DNA from: Spirochaetes bacterium ADurb.Bin110
GTDB lineage: Bacteria; Spirochaetota; Spirochaetia; Treponematales; Rectinemataceae
Reading direction: 5' to 3'
Length of the DNA: 10,383 nucleotides
Assembly: GCA_002070755.1 (NCBI GenBank)
Contig: MWDY01000017.1
Coordinates: forward strand, 1-10,383
This document shows, piece by piece, positions 1 to 6,725 of the stretch; position 1 is the stretch's first letter, and each line of letters starts with the position of its first letter. The notes under the pieces are model-generated. The model had not been told where the DNA came from, ran no database searches, and was given only the letters and a program-made list of their open reading frames with translations. A program made the position numbers and the translations under genes.

Positions 1-1551
1 ATCAACTTGATCCGTACCACTGGCTAGATAAATCATTGTTCCCTGTTCGTTGAGTCTTTTTAAAAAGGGGATAGCGCCCTTAATGGTCAGATCCTCTAAA
101 GTCAATTGTTCTGCCATAAAACGTTGGACTTTTTTTTCTGCTATTTTTCTAATTTCATTGGCATATGATTCCTTATACACATAGGCTGATTCTATTTGAT
201 TTCTAGGAACATAACCAAATTCCTCAATCAACTTCCTCATCTCGACCATCTGAATTATCGTTTGAACGCCTGCTGTCTTCTCAATCAATGTCTTTACTTT
301 ATTTGAAATTAGTTCGAGTTTTTCTTTTGGCAGGGAATCGTAATGTGAACCTGTAATGAATTTGATCATACACTGTAACATTATTCTATCCCAGCCTTCT
401 CTCAGCGTTGAGACAGTTCCATCAAGGTCAAAAACTGCTACCTTTGGATATCCTCTCTTTTTCGCACTGAAAGGCTTATTGTAGACCACTTCAATGTCGG
501 TATCGGGAATATAGGAAGCTAAGCGTATATCACCGGCTAATTCATGATTATAGCGGTAGTCGATATCAGAATTTAGCATTCTTACTGCATCAAATGAGAT
601 GCCTTTAGGGAAACGATTCTTTTGGATAAAAACTCCTGCTGTCAAATTACCGAATTTTAGTATCTCTGGGGGAGATAGATCAGATCCAAGAGCATAAGCA
701 ATGCCTGCCAGGAAAGCATCTCCTGCACCTGTAGGATCAACATCCTCAATAATATGTAATCCTGGTTCTATAAAGGTATTATTTCCATCTGAACCAACAG
801 CTCCGTTTTCCCCAAGAGTGATAATTACCTTATTTCCCCAATAGTTAGCGAATGCTCTACTAAGTGTCTCTGCTGATTCAGAAGAGTTTTCAGACAATCC
901 CAGCGTATTGGCCAATTGTCGAGCTTCATTGAAATTCATTTTATGAATCGCTTTCGGATAGAGATCTTGAGGTTCTCTAATATCTGCGATCCAATGGACT
1001 CTTTCAAAGGTTGTGTCCATAAGCTTGCGAAGCTCCTGAATCAATTTAGGTGAATGGATACTATTAGGAATTTGTTGGTTGATTAGGATACAGCTATATG
1101 TAGGAAGACGCTTTCTTAGAAGGGCTAACAATTGGTCGATTAGATCGTCATTAATAATATTATTTGATCCGATATCGAAACGAGATTTCTCCTGCAATTC
1201 TATATATATTTTATGATATACGTAGGTATTACATTCATCTGATTGCACCAAGATCGTATCAACTCCTATTTTCTCCTTCTCTAGAATGTTGACAAGCTTC
1301 TCACCATATGCATCTTCTCCAATAATCCCAAACAAGTCGACGTTATTAATTCCCAAGCGCTTACATTGCAATGCTATATTTGCAGCTCCTCCGGGAATAA
1401 ATAAAGACTTTTCCACATGGTAAACAGGCAGTCCAGTTTCTATAGATATTTCATTGCTTAATCTTGCTCGGTATAAAACATCCAGACATATATCTCCGAT
1501 GATTGCAACCGAAATATCTTTGACTTGATTAGAATTCCGAAAGATATCCAT
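1..1551 (-). CDS. PfkB-family sugar kinase fused to HAD-type phosphatase (partial, C-terminus beyond left edge)
   Basis: 517 codons are visible, starting at the ATG at 1551 with an AAGGAAA ribosome site nine bases upstream; the C-terminus lies off the window. Residues about 12-335 form a ribokinase/PfkB-fold kinase. They show an N-terminal GDICLD strand, a substrate and fold signature GGAANIA (54-60), and the ATP/anion-hole signature DPTGAGDAF (272-280) with catalytic base D278. The N-terminal half resembles the kinase domain of RfaE/HldE (heptose kinase) more than fructokinase. After a linker, residues 369 onward start a HAD hydrolase: motif I DLDGT (nucleophile D375, acid D377), a helical cap about 385-490, and motif II around S511. 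Motifs III and IV are outside. It is the fourth gene of the ABC operon, 33 bases after the MalG-like permease. Expected role: cytoplasmic ATP-dependent phosphorylation of the imported sugar, with phosphate removal by the second domain. The substrate is unknown. Family assignment is firm; specificity is not. Confidence 0.88.
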   Translation of the reverse strand, partial: MDIFRNSNQVKDISVAIIGDICLDVLYRARLSNEISIETGLPVYHVEKSLFIPGGAANIALQCKRLGINNVDLFGIIGEDAYGEKLVNILEKEKIGVDTILVQSDECNTYVYHKIYIELQEKSRFDIGSNNIINDDLIDQLLALLRKRLPTYSCILINQQIPNSIHSPKLIQELRKLMDTTFERVHWIADIREPQDLYPKAIHKMNFNEARQLANTLGLSENSSESAETLSRAFANYWGNKVIITLGENGAVGSDGNNTFIEPGLHIIEDVDPTGAGDAFLAGIAYALGSDLSPPEILKFGNLTAGVFIQKNRFPKGISFDAVRMLNSDIDYRYNHELAGDIRLASYIPDTDIEVVYNKPFSAKKRGYPKVAVFDLDGTVSTLREGWDRIMLQCMIKFITGSHYDSLPKEKLELISNKVKTLIEKTAGVQTIIQMVEMRKLIEEFGYVPRNQIESAYVYKESYANEIRKIAEKKVQRFMAEQLTLEDLTIKGAIPFLKRLNEQGTMIYLASGTDQVD

Positions 1552-1584
1552 CTTATTCTATTTCCTTAAGAAAACTGCATAATA

Positions 1585-2418
1585 TCAAGATTTGATCGCA
1601 CCGCCTGAGAGTCCGATGATGAAGTACTTTTGGAAGAATGAGAAAAGTATAAAAACAGGCAGCACAGCTATGAAAGCTGCAGTCCCCAAAAGACTCCAAT
1701 CCACATCTCCATGTTCCCCTATAAATCGGTACAATTCGACTGTATATGGACGCACCGTGCTAGTCATAGTCATAGCCACCATATATTCATTCCAAGCTCG
1801 AAAAAACGCAAATATGGCCGAAGCAGATATTCCTGGAGCAGCGATTGGCAATGCGATTCTCAATAATGATTGTGTTCGGGACAATCCATCGATCTGTGCG
1901 GCTTCCTCAATGGCATAAGGGATTGTATCAAAATAGCCTTTTAGCAACCATGTATTCATGGGAGCGGTCTGAGTTGCATAGATTAGCATTAGTCCCAAGT
2001 GCGTATTGTAAAGACCATATAGCGAATATATTCGGTAAAGCGGAATCAAGGTAGCTAGAATAGGGATCATCTGGAATAGCAATATTCCAGTCATCACAAA
2101 ATTCCTGCCTTTGAAGACGATCCTGGAGAGGCCATAACCAGCAAATGCAGCTGAAGTAGTGCTAATGAGCATCGCTCCAAGGCTTATAATCAGGCTATTG
2201 CCATACGATTGGAAATTGAATCTAGAGGAAGTAAATAAGATCTTAAAATTATTAAGGGTCGGATTCTTAGGAAATAGAGTTGGAGGATAACCGAGAGCCT
2301 CAGATGTAGGTTTGAAAGTGCAACTGAGCAACCAATATAACGGACAAATTGTAAAAATTATCCAAATAAAAATAAAGAGATATGTCATGATTTTGGCGAT
2401 AGAAATTTCCTTGTGCAT
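1585..2418 (-). CDS. Sugar ABC transporter permease, MalG-like (CUT1 family)
   Basis: A 277-residue inner-membrane permease of the binding-protein-dependent transport family, usual length for MalG/UgpE-type subunits. Six membrane spans are apparent; the first is at about residues 12-33. The cytoplasmic EAA loop that docks on the ATPase is intact: EEAAQIDGLS starting at 171, G178, and the closing I-x-LP at 188-191. The C-terminus FFQKYFIIGLSGGAIK is the standard MalG-type ending. The start lies two bases after the stop of the preceding permease. Its Shine-Dalgarno (GAGAGGAGT) sits inside the end of that gene, so translation is probably coupled. It should form a heterodimer with the upstream MalF-like subunit. 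The sugar cannot be named from sequence. Confidence 0.95.
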   Translation of the reverse strand: MHKEISIAKIMTYLFIFIWIIFTICPLYWLLSCTFKPTSEALGYPPTLFPKNPTLNNFKILFTSSRFNFQSYGNSLIISLGAMLISTTSAAFAGYGLSRIVFKGRNFVMTGILLFQMIPILATLIPLYRIYSLYGLYNTHLGLMLIYATQTAPMNTWLLKGYFDTIPYAIEEAAQIDGLSRTQSLLRIALPIAAPGISASAIFAFFRAWNEYMVAMTMTSTVRPYTVELYRFIGEHGDVDWSLLGTAAFIAVLPVFILFSFFQKYFIIGLSGGAIKS

Positions 2419-2420
2419 GA

Positions 2421-3314
2421 TTACTCCTCTCTCTCCCTATTTCTATTGATTTGCATATAGAATATTGTAAGTACAAAATTAATTAGAAAAATAATTGTAG
2501 AGATTGCTGAACCTTCTCCAAGATATCCGAAATTGAACGCTCTATGATACATATAGACTGAAATGACTTCGGTTCTATATAAGGGTCCTCCATTGGTCAT
2601 GGCATAAATGAGATCGAATGAATTAATAGTGTTTATGCTGGTCAATATGAGATTAAGGACAAGAAATTGCCTTATCAATGGCAAAGTGATGTATCTTAAT
2701 TTCTGGGGACCTGTTGCTCCATCCACCGTTGCGGCCTCAATTACATCTTCCGAAATGCTCTGCAAACCTGAGGTCTGAATAATGAAGCTGAATGGCATTC
2801 CATGCCAGATATTGGCAACTATCAAACAAGGCATGACAAGCTTTTCATCATTGAGCCAGGTGGGAGTGCTGTTGATCCCCAGCAACAAGAGAATGTGGTT
2901 TATTATTCCAAGCCGTGGCTCATACATAAACCTCCAGGATATTGCGATAATGATAGAACTAACTACCCATGGTAATATGATAATTGCGCGGAAGATCTCA
3001 CGGCCCTTAAGGAACTTTTGATTGAGCAGCAGTGCTAGAATTAGGCCGAATCCAATTTGTCCAATAACCGATCCTGCAACATAAATAAAAGTAGCTGGTA
3101 GTATCTGTGAGAAAAATTCTGGAGATGTTCTAGTGAACAATTTGATATAATTTCCCCATCCTGCAGGTTTTAGTTTGTTTATTGATGCAAGACTTATATT
3201 AAAAAAGCTGTAATATACCGTGCAGAGCAATGGATAAAGCGAAAAGGTTAAAAGAAGTATCAAAACAGGAGCGATAAAAAGGAATCCTCTTATTGTATCG
3301 TTTCTATGTTTCAT
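2421..3314 (-). CDS. Sugar ABC transporter permease, MalF-like (CUT1 family)
   Basis: A 297-residue inner-membrane permease with six predicted spans, beginning at residues about 10-36 (FLFIAPVLILLLTFSLYPLL). The EAA loop is conserved: EAATVDGA from 193, G199, and I-x-LP at 209-212. The family motif FDLIYAMTNGGP lies at 233-244. It is the short UgpA-type form, without the large periplasmic insert of enterobacterial MalF. It follows the binding-protein gene after a 107-base gap that contains a stable hairpin. The ATG at 3314 has no good Shine-Dalgarno: the nearest purine run, GGA, is about 17 bases away. Translation may therefore depend on upstream events. It pairs with the MalG-like protein encoded immediately downstream. 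Confidence 0.95.
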   Translation of the reverse strand: MKHRNDTIRGFLFIAPVLILLLTFSLYPLLCTVYYSFFNISLASINKLKPAGWGNYIKLFTRTSPEFFSQILPATFIYVAGSVIGQIGFGLILALLLNQKFLKGREIFRAIIILPWVVSSIIIAISWRFMYEPRLGIINHILLLLGINSTPTWLNDEKLVMPCLIVANIWHGMPFSFIIQTSGLQSISEDVIEAATVDGATGPQKLRYITLPLIRQFLVLNLILTSINTINSFDLIYAMTNGGPLYRTEVISVYMYHRAFNFGYLGEGSAISTIIFLINFVLTIFYMQINRNREREE

Positions 3315-3335
3315 AGACTATATTTTATTCCAAAA

Positions 3336-3365
3336 TTAGCCATAATCTGAATGCTCATTATTCAT
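3336..3365 (-). CDS. Possible nine-codon leader ORF before the MalF-like gene
   Basis: On the minus strand an ATG at 3365 opens a nine-residue frame, MNNEHSDYG, ending in TAA. A good Shine-Dalgarno, AGGAG (3372-3376), lies six bases upstream. The start codon and part of the ribosome site are inside the distal arm of the intercistronic hairpin. The stop is 21 bases before the poorly equipped permease start. It could be a translated leader or chance; the sequence alone cannot tell. Confidence 0.25.
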   Translation of the reverse strand: MNNEHSDYG

Positions 3366-3399
3366 GCCTCTCTCCTATTATTCAATGAAGAGAGGCATG
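3363..3399 (-). promoter_or_regulatory. Intercistronic hairpin after the binding-protein gene
   Basis: CATGCCTCTCT (3363-3373) and AGAGAGGCATG (3389-3399) form a perfect 11-bp stem with a 15-base loop. It lies between the binding-protein stop and the MalF-like start. No U-run follows on the minus strand, so it is not a classical terminator. Such hairpins often protect the upstream binding-protein mRNA and give it higher expression than the permeases; that role is inferred here. Confidence 0.7.
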
Positions 3400-3421
3400 C
3401 TAAATTCCTAAGTCTAGTGTT

Positions 3422-4726
3422 CTAATCCGAAAGAATTTGATTCACATTTGCAGCAGCCAAATCCAGAGCCTCTTTTGGAGTCATTCGTCCAAGTACACAA
3501 GCTTGAATTGCTTTTTGGATTTCTGATGAAATCTCGGTCCATTTGGGGACAGAAGGACGAAAATGTGCATATGGCAATTGAGCAAGAATAATGGAGAAAT
3601 ATGGATCTACAGATGAATAATCATCACCGCGAGCCATCAGAGACTTAAAAGTCGGCACATAGCCACGTGCTGAAGTATATTTGAACTGAAGATCTGCACC
3701 AGCCGCAATCGTAATTAATTCCCAAGCCAGGTCATGATTCTTTGAACCCATGGGAATAGTCAGAAGATATCCGCCTGCCATTGTTGATGGTACACCATTA
3801 GGGGCATGAGGTACCGGAGCTACTCCAAATTTCTCTTTGTATATTGCTGGTGTCAGGCCGGGGATCAAATCTCGCGCCAAGCCATAAGCTTTTGTCATAG
3901 TGGCCATCGCAAATTTTCCTTGGAATACCCCATTATCTATATCACCATATTTCCCACTGACAATACTGGTGGGAGTCGCTCCTATTCTTACTAGATCAAT
4001 TAATGCTTCTAATGCAGCTACACCTTCAGGAGAATTAAAAGCAGCTCTTGTGTTATCTTGATTGAGAATTTGTCCACCAAGGCTATAGAGATTGGCAAAG
4101 AATTTCATGGGGCCTTCATCCTCAAGCGTCGCTGGAAATCCGAATCCATAATAATAAGGAGGATTAGTAGCCTTTTTGGCCATTACTTTCAAATCATCCC
4201 ATGTCTTTGGTGGTTTATTAGGATCCAGACCTGAAGCTTTGAATAGGTCCTTATTATATACAAGAACTCGAACATCTGTGTTTAGCCAAGTGCCATAAAC
4301 TTTTCCATTCCATTTTGTTGCTTCTCTGTATGTGTCAACAACATCATTCCACTCAGGCCACTTGGAGACCCTGTCTGTAACATCTAGCAAAAGATCGTTT
4401 TCAGCGAATTCTCCCAACCAAATAATATCGGTCATCATGATATCCGGAGGATTTCTGCCGGCACTTGATGTTAGAAATTTCGTCCTCAAATCGTCCCATC
4501 CAAATCCTTCTTCAATGAATTTGAAGTGAATTTCAGGATGCCGTTTCTGCAATTCTGCTTCTGCAAGTTTCCAAGGAGCATCTTGAGAAAATGTATAGGC
4601 GCGAGCATAAATAGTAAGGGTAACCTCCTTAGAAGCAGGAGCTGCCTCTGCCTTCAATGCTCCAAATAGGATTCCTTCTGCTAGAAGGAGTATTGAGAGA
4701 ATCAATGGTATTCCTCTCGCTTTCAT
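3422..4726 (-). CDS. Periplasmic sugar-binding protein of ABC transporter (family 1, CUT1)
   Basis: A 434-residue extracellular solute-binding protein of the MalE/UgpB class, normal length. The N-terminus is a Sec signal peptide: K2 and R4, then a hydrophobic core about 6-24, with likely signal peptidase I cleavage at AEA|AP (28/29). There is no lipobox cysteine, so the mature protein should be free in the periplasm. Family landmarks are the TLTIYAR strand after cleavage, PDIMMTDIIWLGEFAENDLLLDVTD (94-118, given here as the PDI to DVTD block), GKVYGTW, and VYNKDLFKASGLDPNKPP followed by TWDDL. It is the first gene of the minus-strand operon with a strong AGGAGGT ribosome site (4731-4737) five bases from the ATG at 4726. 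The gene is followed by an 11-bp hairpin. It captures the sugar and delivers it to the two permeases; ligand unknown. Confidence 0.95.
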   Translation of the reverse strand: MKARGIPLILSILLLAEGILFGALKAEAAPASKEVTLTIYARAYTFSQDAPWKLAEAELQKRHPEIHFKFIEEGFGWDDLRTKFLTSSAGRNPPDIMMTDIIWLGEFAENDLLLDVTDRVSKWPEWNDVVDTYREATKWNGKVYGTWLNTDVRVLVYNKDLFKASGLDPNKPPKTWDDLKVMAKKATNPPYYYGFGFPATLEDEGPMKFFANLYSLGGQILNQDNTRAAFNSPEGVAALEALIDLVRIGATPTSIVSGKYGDIDNGVFQGKFAMATMTKAYGLARDLIPGLTPAIYKEKFGVAPVPHAPNGVPSTMAGGYLLTIPMGSKNHDLAWELITIAAGADLQFKYTSARGYVPTFKSLMARGDDYSSVDPYFSIILAQLPYAHFRPSVPKWTEISSEIQKAIQACVLGRMTPKEALDLAAANVNQILSD

Positions 4727-4753
4727 AAAGACCTCCTATAAAAAGACAAATTA

Positions 4754-4769
4754 GCTCTTACCTAAGAGC
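4754..4769 (-). promoter_or_regulatory. Perfect palindrome in the 5' leader of the ABC operon
   Basis: GCTCTTA (4754-4760), two bases, then TAAGAGC (4763-4769) make a perfect inverted repeat. It lies between the predicted transcription start (about 4800) and the ribosome site (4731-4737). In RNA it could fold as a 6-bp stem with a 4-base loop. In DNA it could be a second protein-binding site: its centre is 33 bp from the centre of the LacI-type operator, about three helical turns. Its sequence is unrelated to that operator. Confidence 0.45.
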
Positions 4770-4786
4770 CATATTTTTATGAATAT

Positions 4787-4802
4787 ATGAAACCGGTTAC
4801 AT
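4787..4802 (-). promoter_or_regulatory. LacI-family operator overlapping the ABC operon start point
   Basis: ATGAAACCGGTTACAT is a 16-bp palindrome with central CG and a single mismatched pair (half-sites ATGAAACC and ATGTAACC). This is the typical form of LacI-family operators. It begins four bases past the -10 box and spans roughly -2 to +14 of the predicted transcript, where a bound repressor would block initiation. The divergently encoded LacI-family protein is the likely ligand. Confidence 0.8.
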
Positions 4803-4806
4803 CAAA

Positions 4807-4835
4807 ATTATAAGCTCTCATTATTGGGATGTCAA
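4807..4835 (-). promoter_or_regulatory. Consensus sigma-70 promoter of the ABC/kinase operon
   Basis: Read on the minus strand, TTGACA (4835-4830) is followed after exactly 17 bases by TATAAT (4812-4807). Both hexamers match the housekeeping-sigma consensus at all positions. Predicted start is near 4800, giving a leader of about 74 bases before the binding-protein ATG. A promoter this strong would be expected to need tight repression, which fits the operator just downstream. Confidence 0.85.
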
Positions 4836-4903
4836 CAAAGATCTTAGACAATTGTTGGTTCGCTTGTTTTTGAATAAGGTGTATCTGAATAGACAGACCT
4901 CAG

Positions 4904-4932
4904 AAGACATTTTTTGGAATCTATTATAAAAT
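4904..4932 (+). promoter_or_regulatory. Candidate promoter of the LacI-family regulator gene
   Basis: AAGACA (4904-4909) and TAAAAT (4927-4932) are separated by 17 bases and match the sigma-70 hexamers at 4/6 and 5/6. The overlapping A/T tract (TATTATAAAAT) offers alternative -10 boxes. A weak promoter is usual for a repressor gene. No palindrome like the operator at 4787-4802 is seen here, so autoregulation is not evident. Confidence 0.45.
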
Positions 4933-4983
4933 ACTATCTGGAATTTGGATGAATTGCATTGAGAAAACTCTTTGGAAGATTGA

Positions 4984-5997
4984 ATGAAAATGAAGAACAT
5001 AACAATTATGGATATTGCAAAAGAAGCAGGAGTCTCAAAGGCAACTGTATCACGAGTTCTTACTGATCCTCAGATTGTTAGCAAGCCCACACGTGATCGA
5101 ATACTGCAATTGATGGATAAATATTCTTATATTCCAAATCGTTTAGCGAGAGGACTTAGTGGCTCTCCAACCAACATGATAGGAATAATTATTGATGAAT
5201 TGGCTAACTTTTTTTTTATTGAAATTGCTGAAGGGATTGATAAGATATTGAGCCCAAATAACTACTCGATGCAGATTAGCAGTTCAAGATGGATCTATAA
5301 ACGAGAAATAGACTTGGTAAGATCTTTGATCAGTAATAGAGTGGATGGCGTATTGCTTGCACCTGTTCGTCCTGATTCTCAGTCTATTGAAATTCTGAAG
5401 CGCTCTGGGATTCCTTTCATTGTTATGAATTGTATCCCTGATGATGATTCAGTTTCGTATGTTGCCTGTGACAATACTAAAGGTGGAGAGTTGGCGGCAG
5501 AATATATAAATTCCTGCAAACAAGATCAGGTTATCCTTATCACCGGTTTTGATGATCAATGTATGCAAGATAGAGTTAAAGGCTTTAATTATAAAATATC
5601 TCCATCAATTCCGGTGGAGCATTTCAAAGGAGTTAATACCCTTGAAGAAGGATATGCTCTGGTTCCAAAGCTGCTATCCGATTGTAATTTGAGGGGACTG
5701 CAATCTACTTTGTTCGTAACCAATGATAATGTTGCAATTGGTATTATAAATCGTCTGTATGAGCTAGAACTTAAAATTCCTGAACAGGTGTCAATAATCG
5801 GATATGATAATATAAAATTAGCTAGCTTATGCCGAGTGCCTCTCACCACTATCTCCCAATCTTGTGGATCCATGGGGACAATTGCTGCAAAAGAATTACT
5901 AGATATGGTGAATTGTAATGCTAGAAAGACTTGTAGTCATCTTATTATTCCAGAATTATTGGTGCGTGAGTCCAGCAGGCTTCCATTATATAGATAG
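4984..5997 (+). CDS. LacI-family transcriptional regulator (probable repressor of the divergent ABC operon)
   Basis: A 337-residue protein of normal LacI/GalR length. Residues 6-26 are the N-terminal helix-turn-helix, with DIAKEAGVSKATVSRVL. Residues about 50-61 (PNRLARGLSG) are the hinge helix with the leucine lever L58. From about 64 it is a periplasmic-binding-protein-like effector domain, including the late family motif GYDNIKLASLCRVPLTTISQS. The ATG at 4984 has a GGAAG ribosome site five bases upstream; an ATG two codons later is a possible alternative. It is encoded back to back with the sugar ABC operon and a matching operator sits at that operon's start point. The inferred role is a cytoplasmic repressor released by the transported sugar or its phosphate. 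The effector is unknown. Confidence 0.95.
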   Translation: MKMKNITIMDIAKEAGVSKATVSRVLTDPQIVSKPTRDRILQLMDKYSYIPNRLARGLSGSPTNMIGIIIDELANFFFIEIAEGIDKILSPNNYSMQISSSRWIYKREIDLVRSLISNRVDGVLLAPVRPDSQSIEILKRSGIPFIVMNCIPDDDSVSYVACDNTKGGELAAEYINSCKQDQVILITGFDDQCMQDRVKGFNYKISPSIPVEHFKGVNTLEEGYALVPKLLSDCNLRGLQSTLFVTNDNVAIGIINRLYELELKIPEQVSIIGYDNIKLASLCRVPLTTISQSCGSMGTIAAKELLDMVNCNARKTCSHLIIPELLVRESSRLPLYR

Positions 5998-6114
5998 ATC
6001 GTTGTGATACAGATCATATAAGCAAATAATTGAATCTTTTCAATCTTACATTCTAAAGAAGATCGTAATCCTTCCCTACTTTTCGGACCATCTAAGCTGC
6101 TAATTTTCCCATGA

Positions 6115-6465
6115 CCTAAGTCGGCGCAGCATACCGCAACGCCGAGTGAGGCCCTTCAGGATTGTATTTGGAAGGTGTTGAAAAGCGATTGTATGATGCC
6201 ACAAAGAAATATTATGAAACGGCACGCACATCCAGAAAAACAAATTTCTTTGCCATTTCGCTTCCTAAGTTCAGGACAAGAGCAGATGGCTACATTGACA
6301 ACCGAATTTGCCCGATACGCTCGCCAGAGCATGGTAAAGTTTGTTGTAGGAGCAATGGATCTCGATAAGGAATGGAATGCCTATATTGCTAACTTAGATA
6401 AGCTGGGCTTGCAGAAGATTCTCGATATGAATCAAAAGGCATATACTAGACAATATGGAAAGTAG
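6115..6465 (+). pseudogene. Decayed C-terminal fragment of an LplA-like ABC solute-binding protein
   Basis: Three reading-frame segments join into one recognisable protein tail. Frame of 6115 reads up to TPSEALQD. The frame of 6162 continues YLEGVEKRLYDATKKYYE. The frame of 6175 resumes around HPEKQISLP and runs to the TAG at 6463, including FARYARQSMVKFVVGAMDL, EWNAYIANLDKLGLQKILDM and QKAYTRQY. The ending (E-W-x-x-Y-x-x-x-L-x-x-x-G-L, then a YQKAY-like motif) is typical of the large lipoprotein-type sugar-binding proteins (about 500-550 residues). The N-terminal four-fifths is missing and at least two frameshifts are present, near 6161 and 6215. There is no convincing start. It is not related closely to the intact binding protein at 3422-4726, so it is a relic of another transporter rather than a duplicate. 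Confidence 0.8.
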
Positions 6466-6503
6466 AAAATAATCAAACGAGGATTTATTTTCTAGTTCGA
6501 ACA

Positions 6504-6543
6504 AGAAGAGGCTGTCCAGAAAGCTGGGTGGCTTCTTCTGTTT
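6504..6543 (+). terminator. Strong hairpin, probable transcription terminator
   Basis: AGAAGAGGCTGTCCAG (6504-6519) pairs with CTGGGTGGCTTCTTCT (6524-6539) over 16 positions, four of them G-U, around an AAAG loop. A short GTTT follows. It lies 38 bases after the binding-protein relic and before the TRAP promoter. It probably once ended the lost operon and now insulates the TRAP genes. The U-tract is short, so efficiency is uncertain. Confidence 0.6.
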
Positions 6544-6686
6544 AGATATGGCCTTATCTTAATAGATTTAATAACTCAATGAGATAGGAACCATTTAACT
6601 GCTTGTAAAGAGTCTTCATAGAACTCGATAATTAACATCTATCTACTCAAGCAAAGTCATTTTCAAATAACAATTCAAAAAAAAGC
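6544..6686 (+). other. AT-rich intergenic stretch without a visible gene
   Basis: Between the terminator-like hairpin and the TRAP promoter I see no open frame with a ribosome site, no RNA gene and no strong repeat. It is AT-rich with several short A/T runs, and may only supply upstream promoter context. Confidence 0.6.
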
Positions 6687-6715
6687 TTGCAAAAATTTAT
6701 TTCTAGCTCTATACT
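6687..6715 (+). promoter_or_regulatory. Sigma-70 promoter of the TRAP transporter operon
   Basis: TTGCAA (6687-6692) and TATACT (6710-6715) are separated by 17 bases. They match the consensus hexamers at 4/6 and 5/6. The A-rich stretch just upstream (6671-6684) could act as an UP element. Predicted start is near 6722, about 67 bases before the dctP ATG. Confidence 0.65.
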
Positions 6716-6725
6716 ATTCATAATA

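Noticed and set aside
4848..4855. ACAATTGT palindrome upstream of the ABC promoter as an extra operator
   Set aside because: Eight bases of AT-rich palindrome are expected by chance, and it has no similarity to the 16-bp operator.
6029..6044. ATTGAA-TCTT-TTCAAT hairpin as the terminator of the LacI-family gene
   Set aside because: The stem is only six AT-rich pairs and no U-run follows; too weak to call.
6175..6465. An intact small protein of 96 residues
   Set aside because: Its first part is out of frame with the homologous segment YLEGVEKRLYDATKKYYE, and its tail is the C-terminus of a much larger binding-protein family. It has no ribosome site, so it was scored as a pseudogene.
6504..6543. 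Terminal inverted repeat of an insertion sequence (GAGGCTGTCC resembles some IS ends)
   Set aside because: The two arms face each other across a four-base loop, no transposase lies beside them, and a hairpin terminator explains the structure better.
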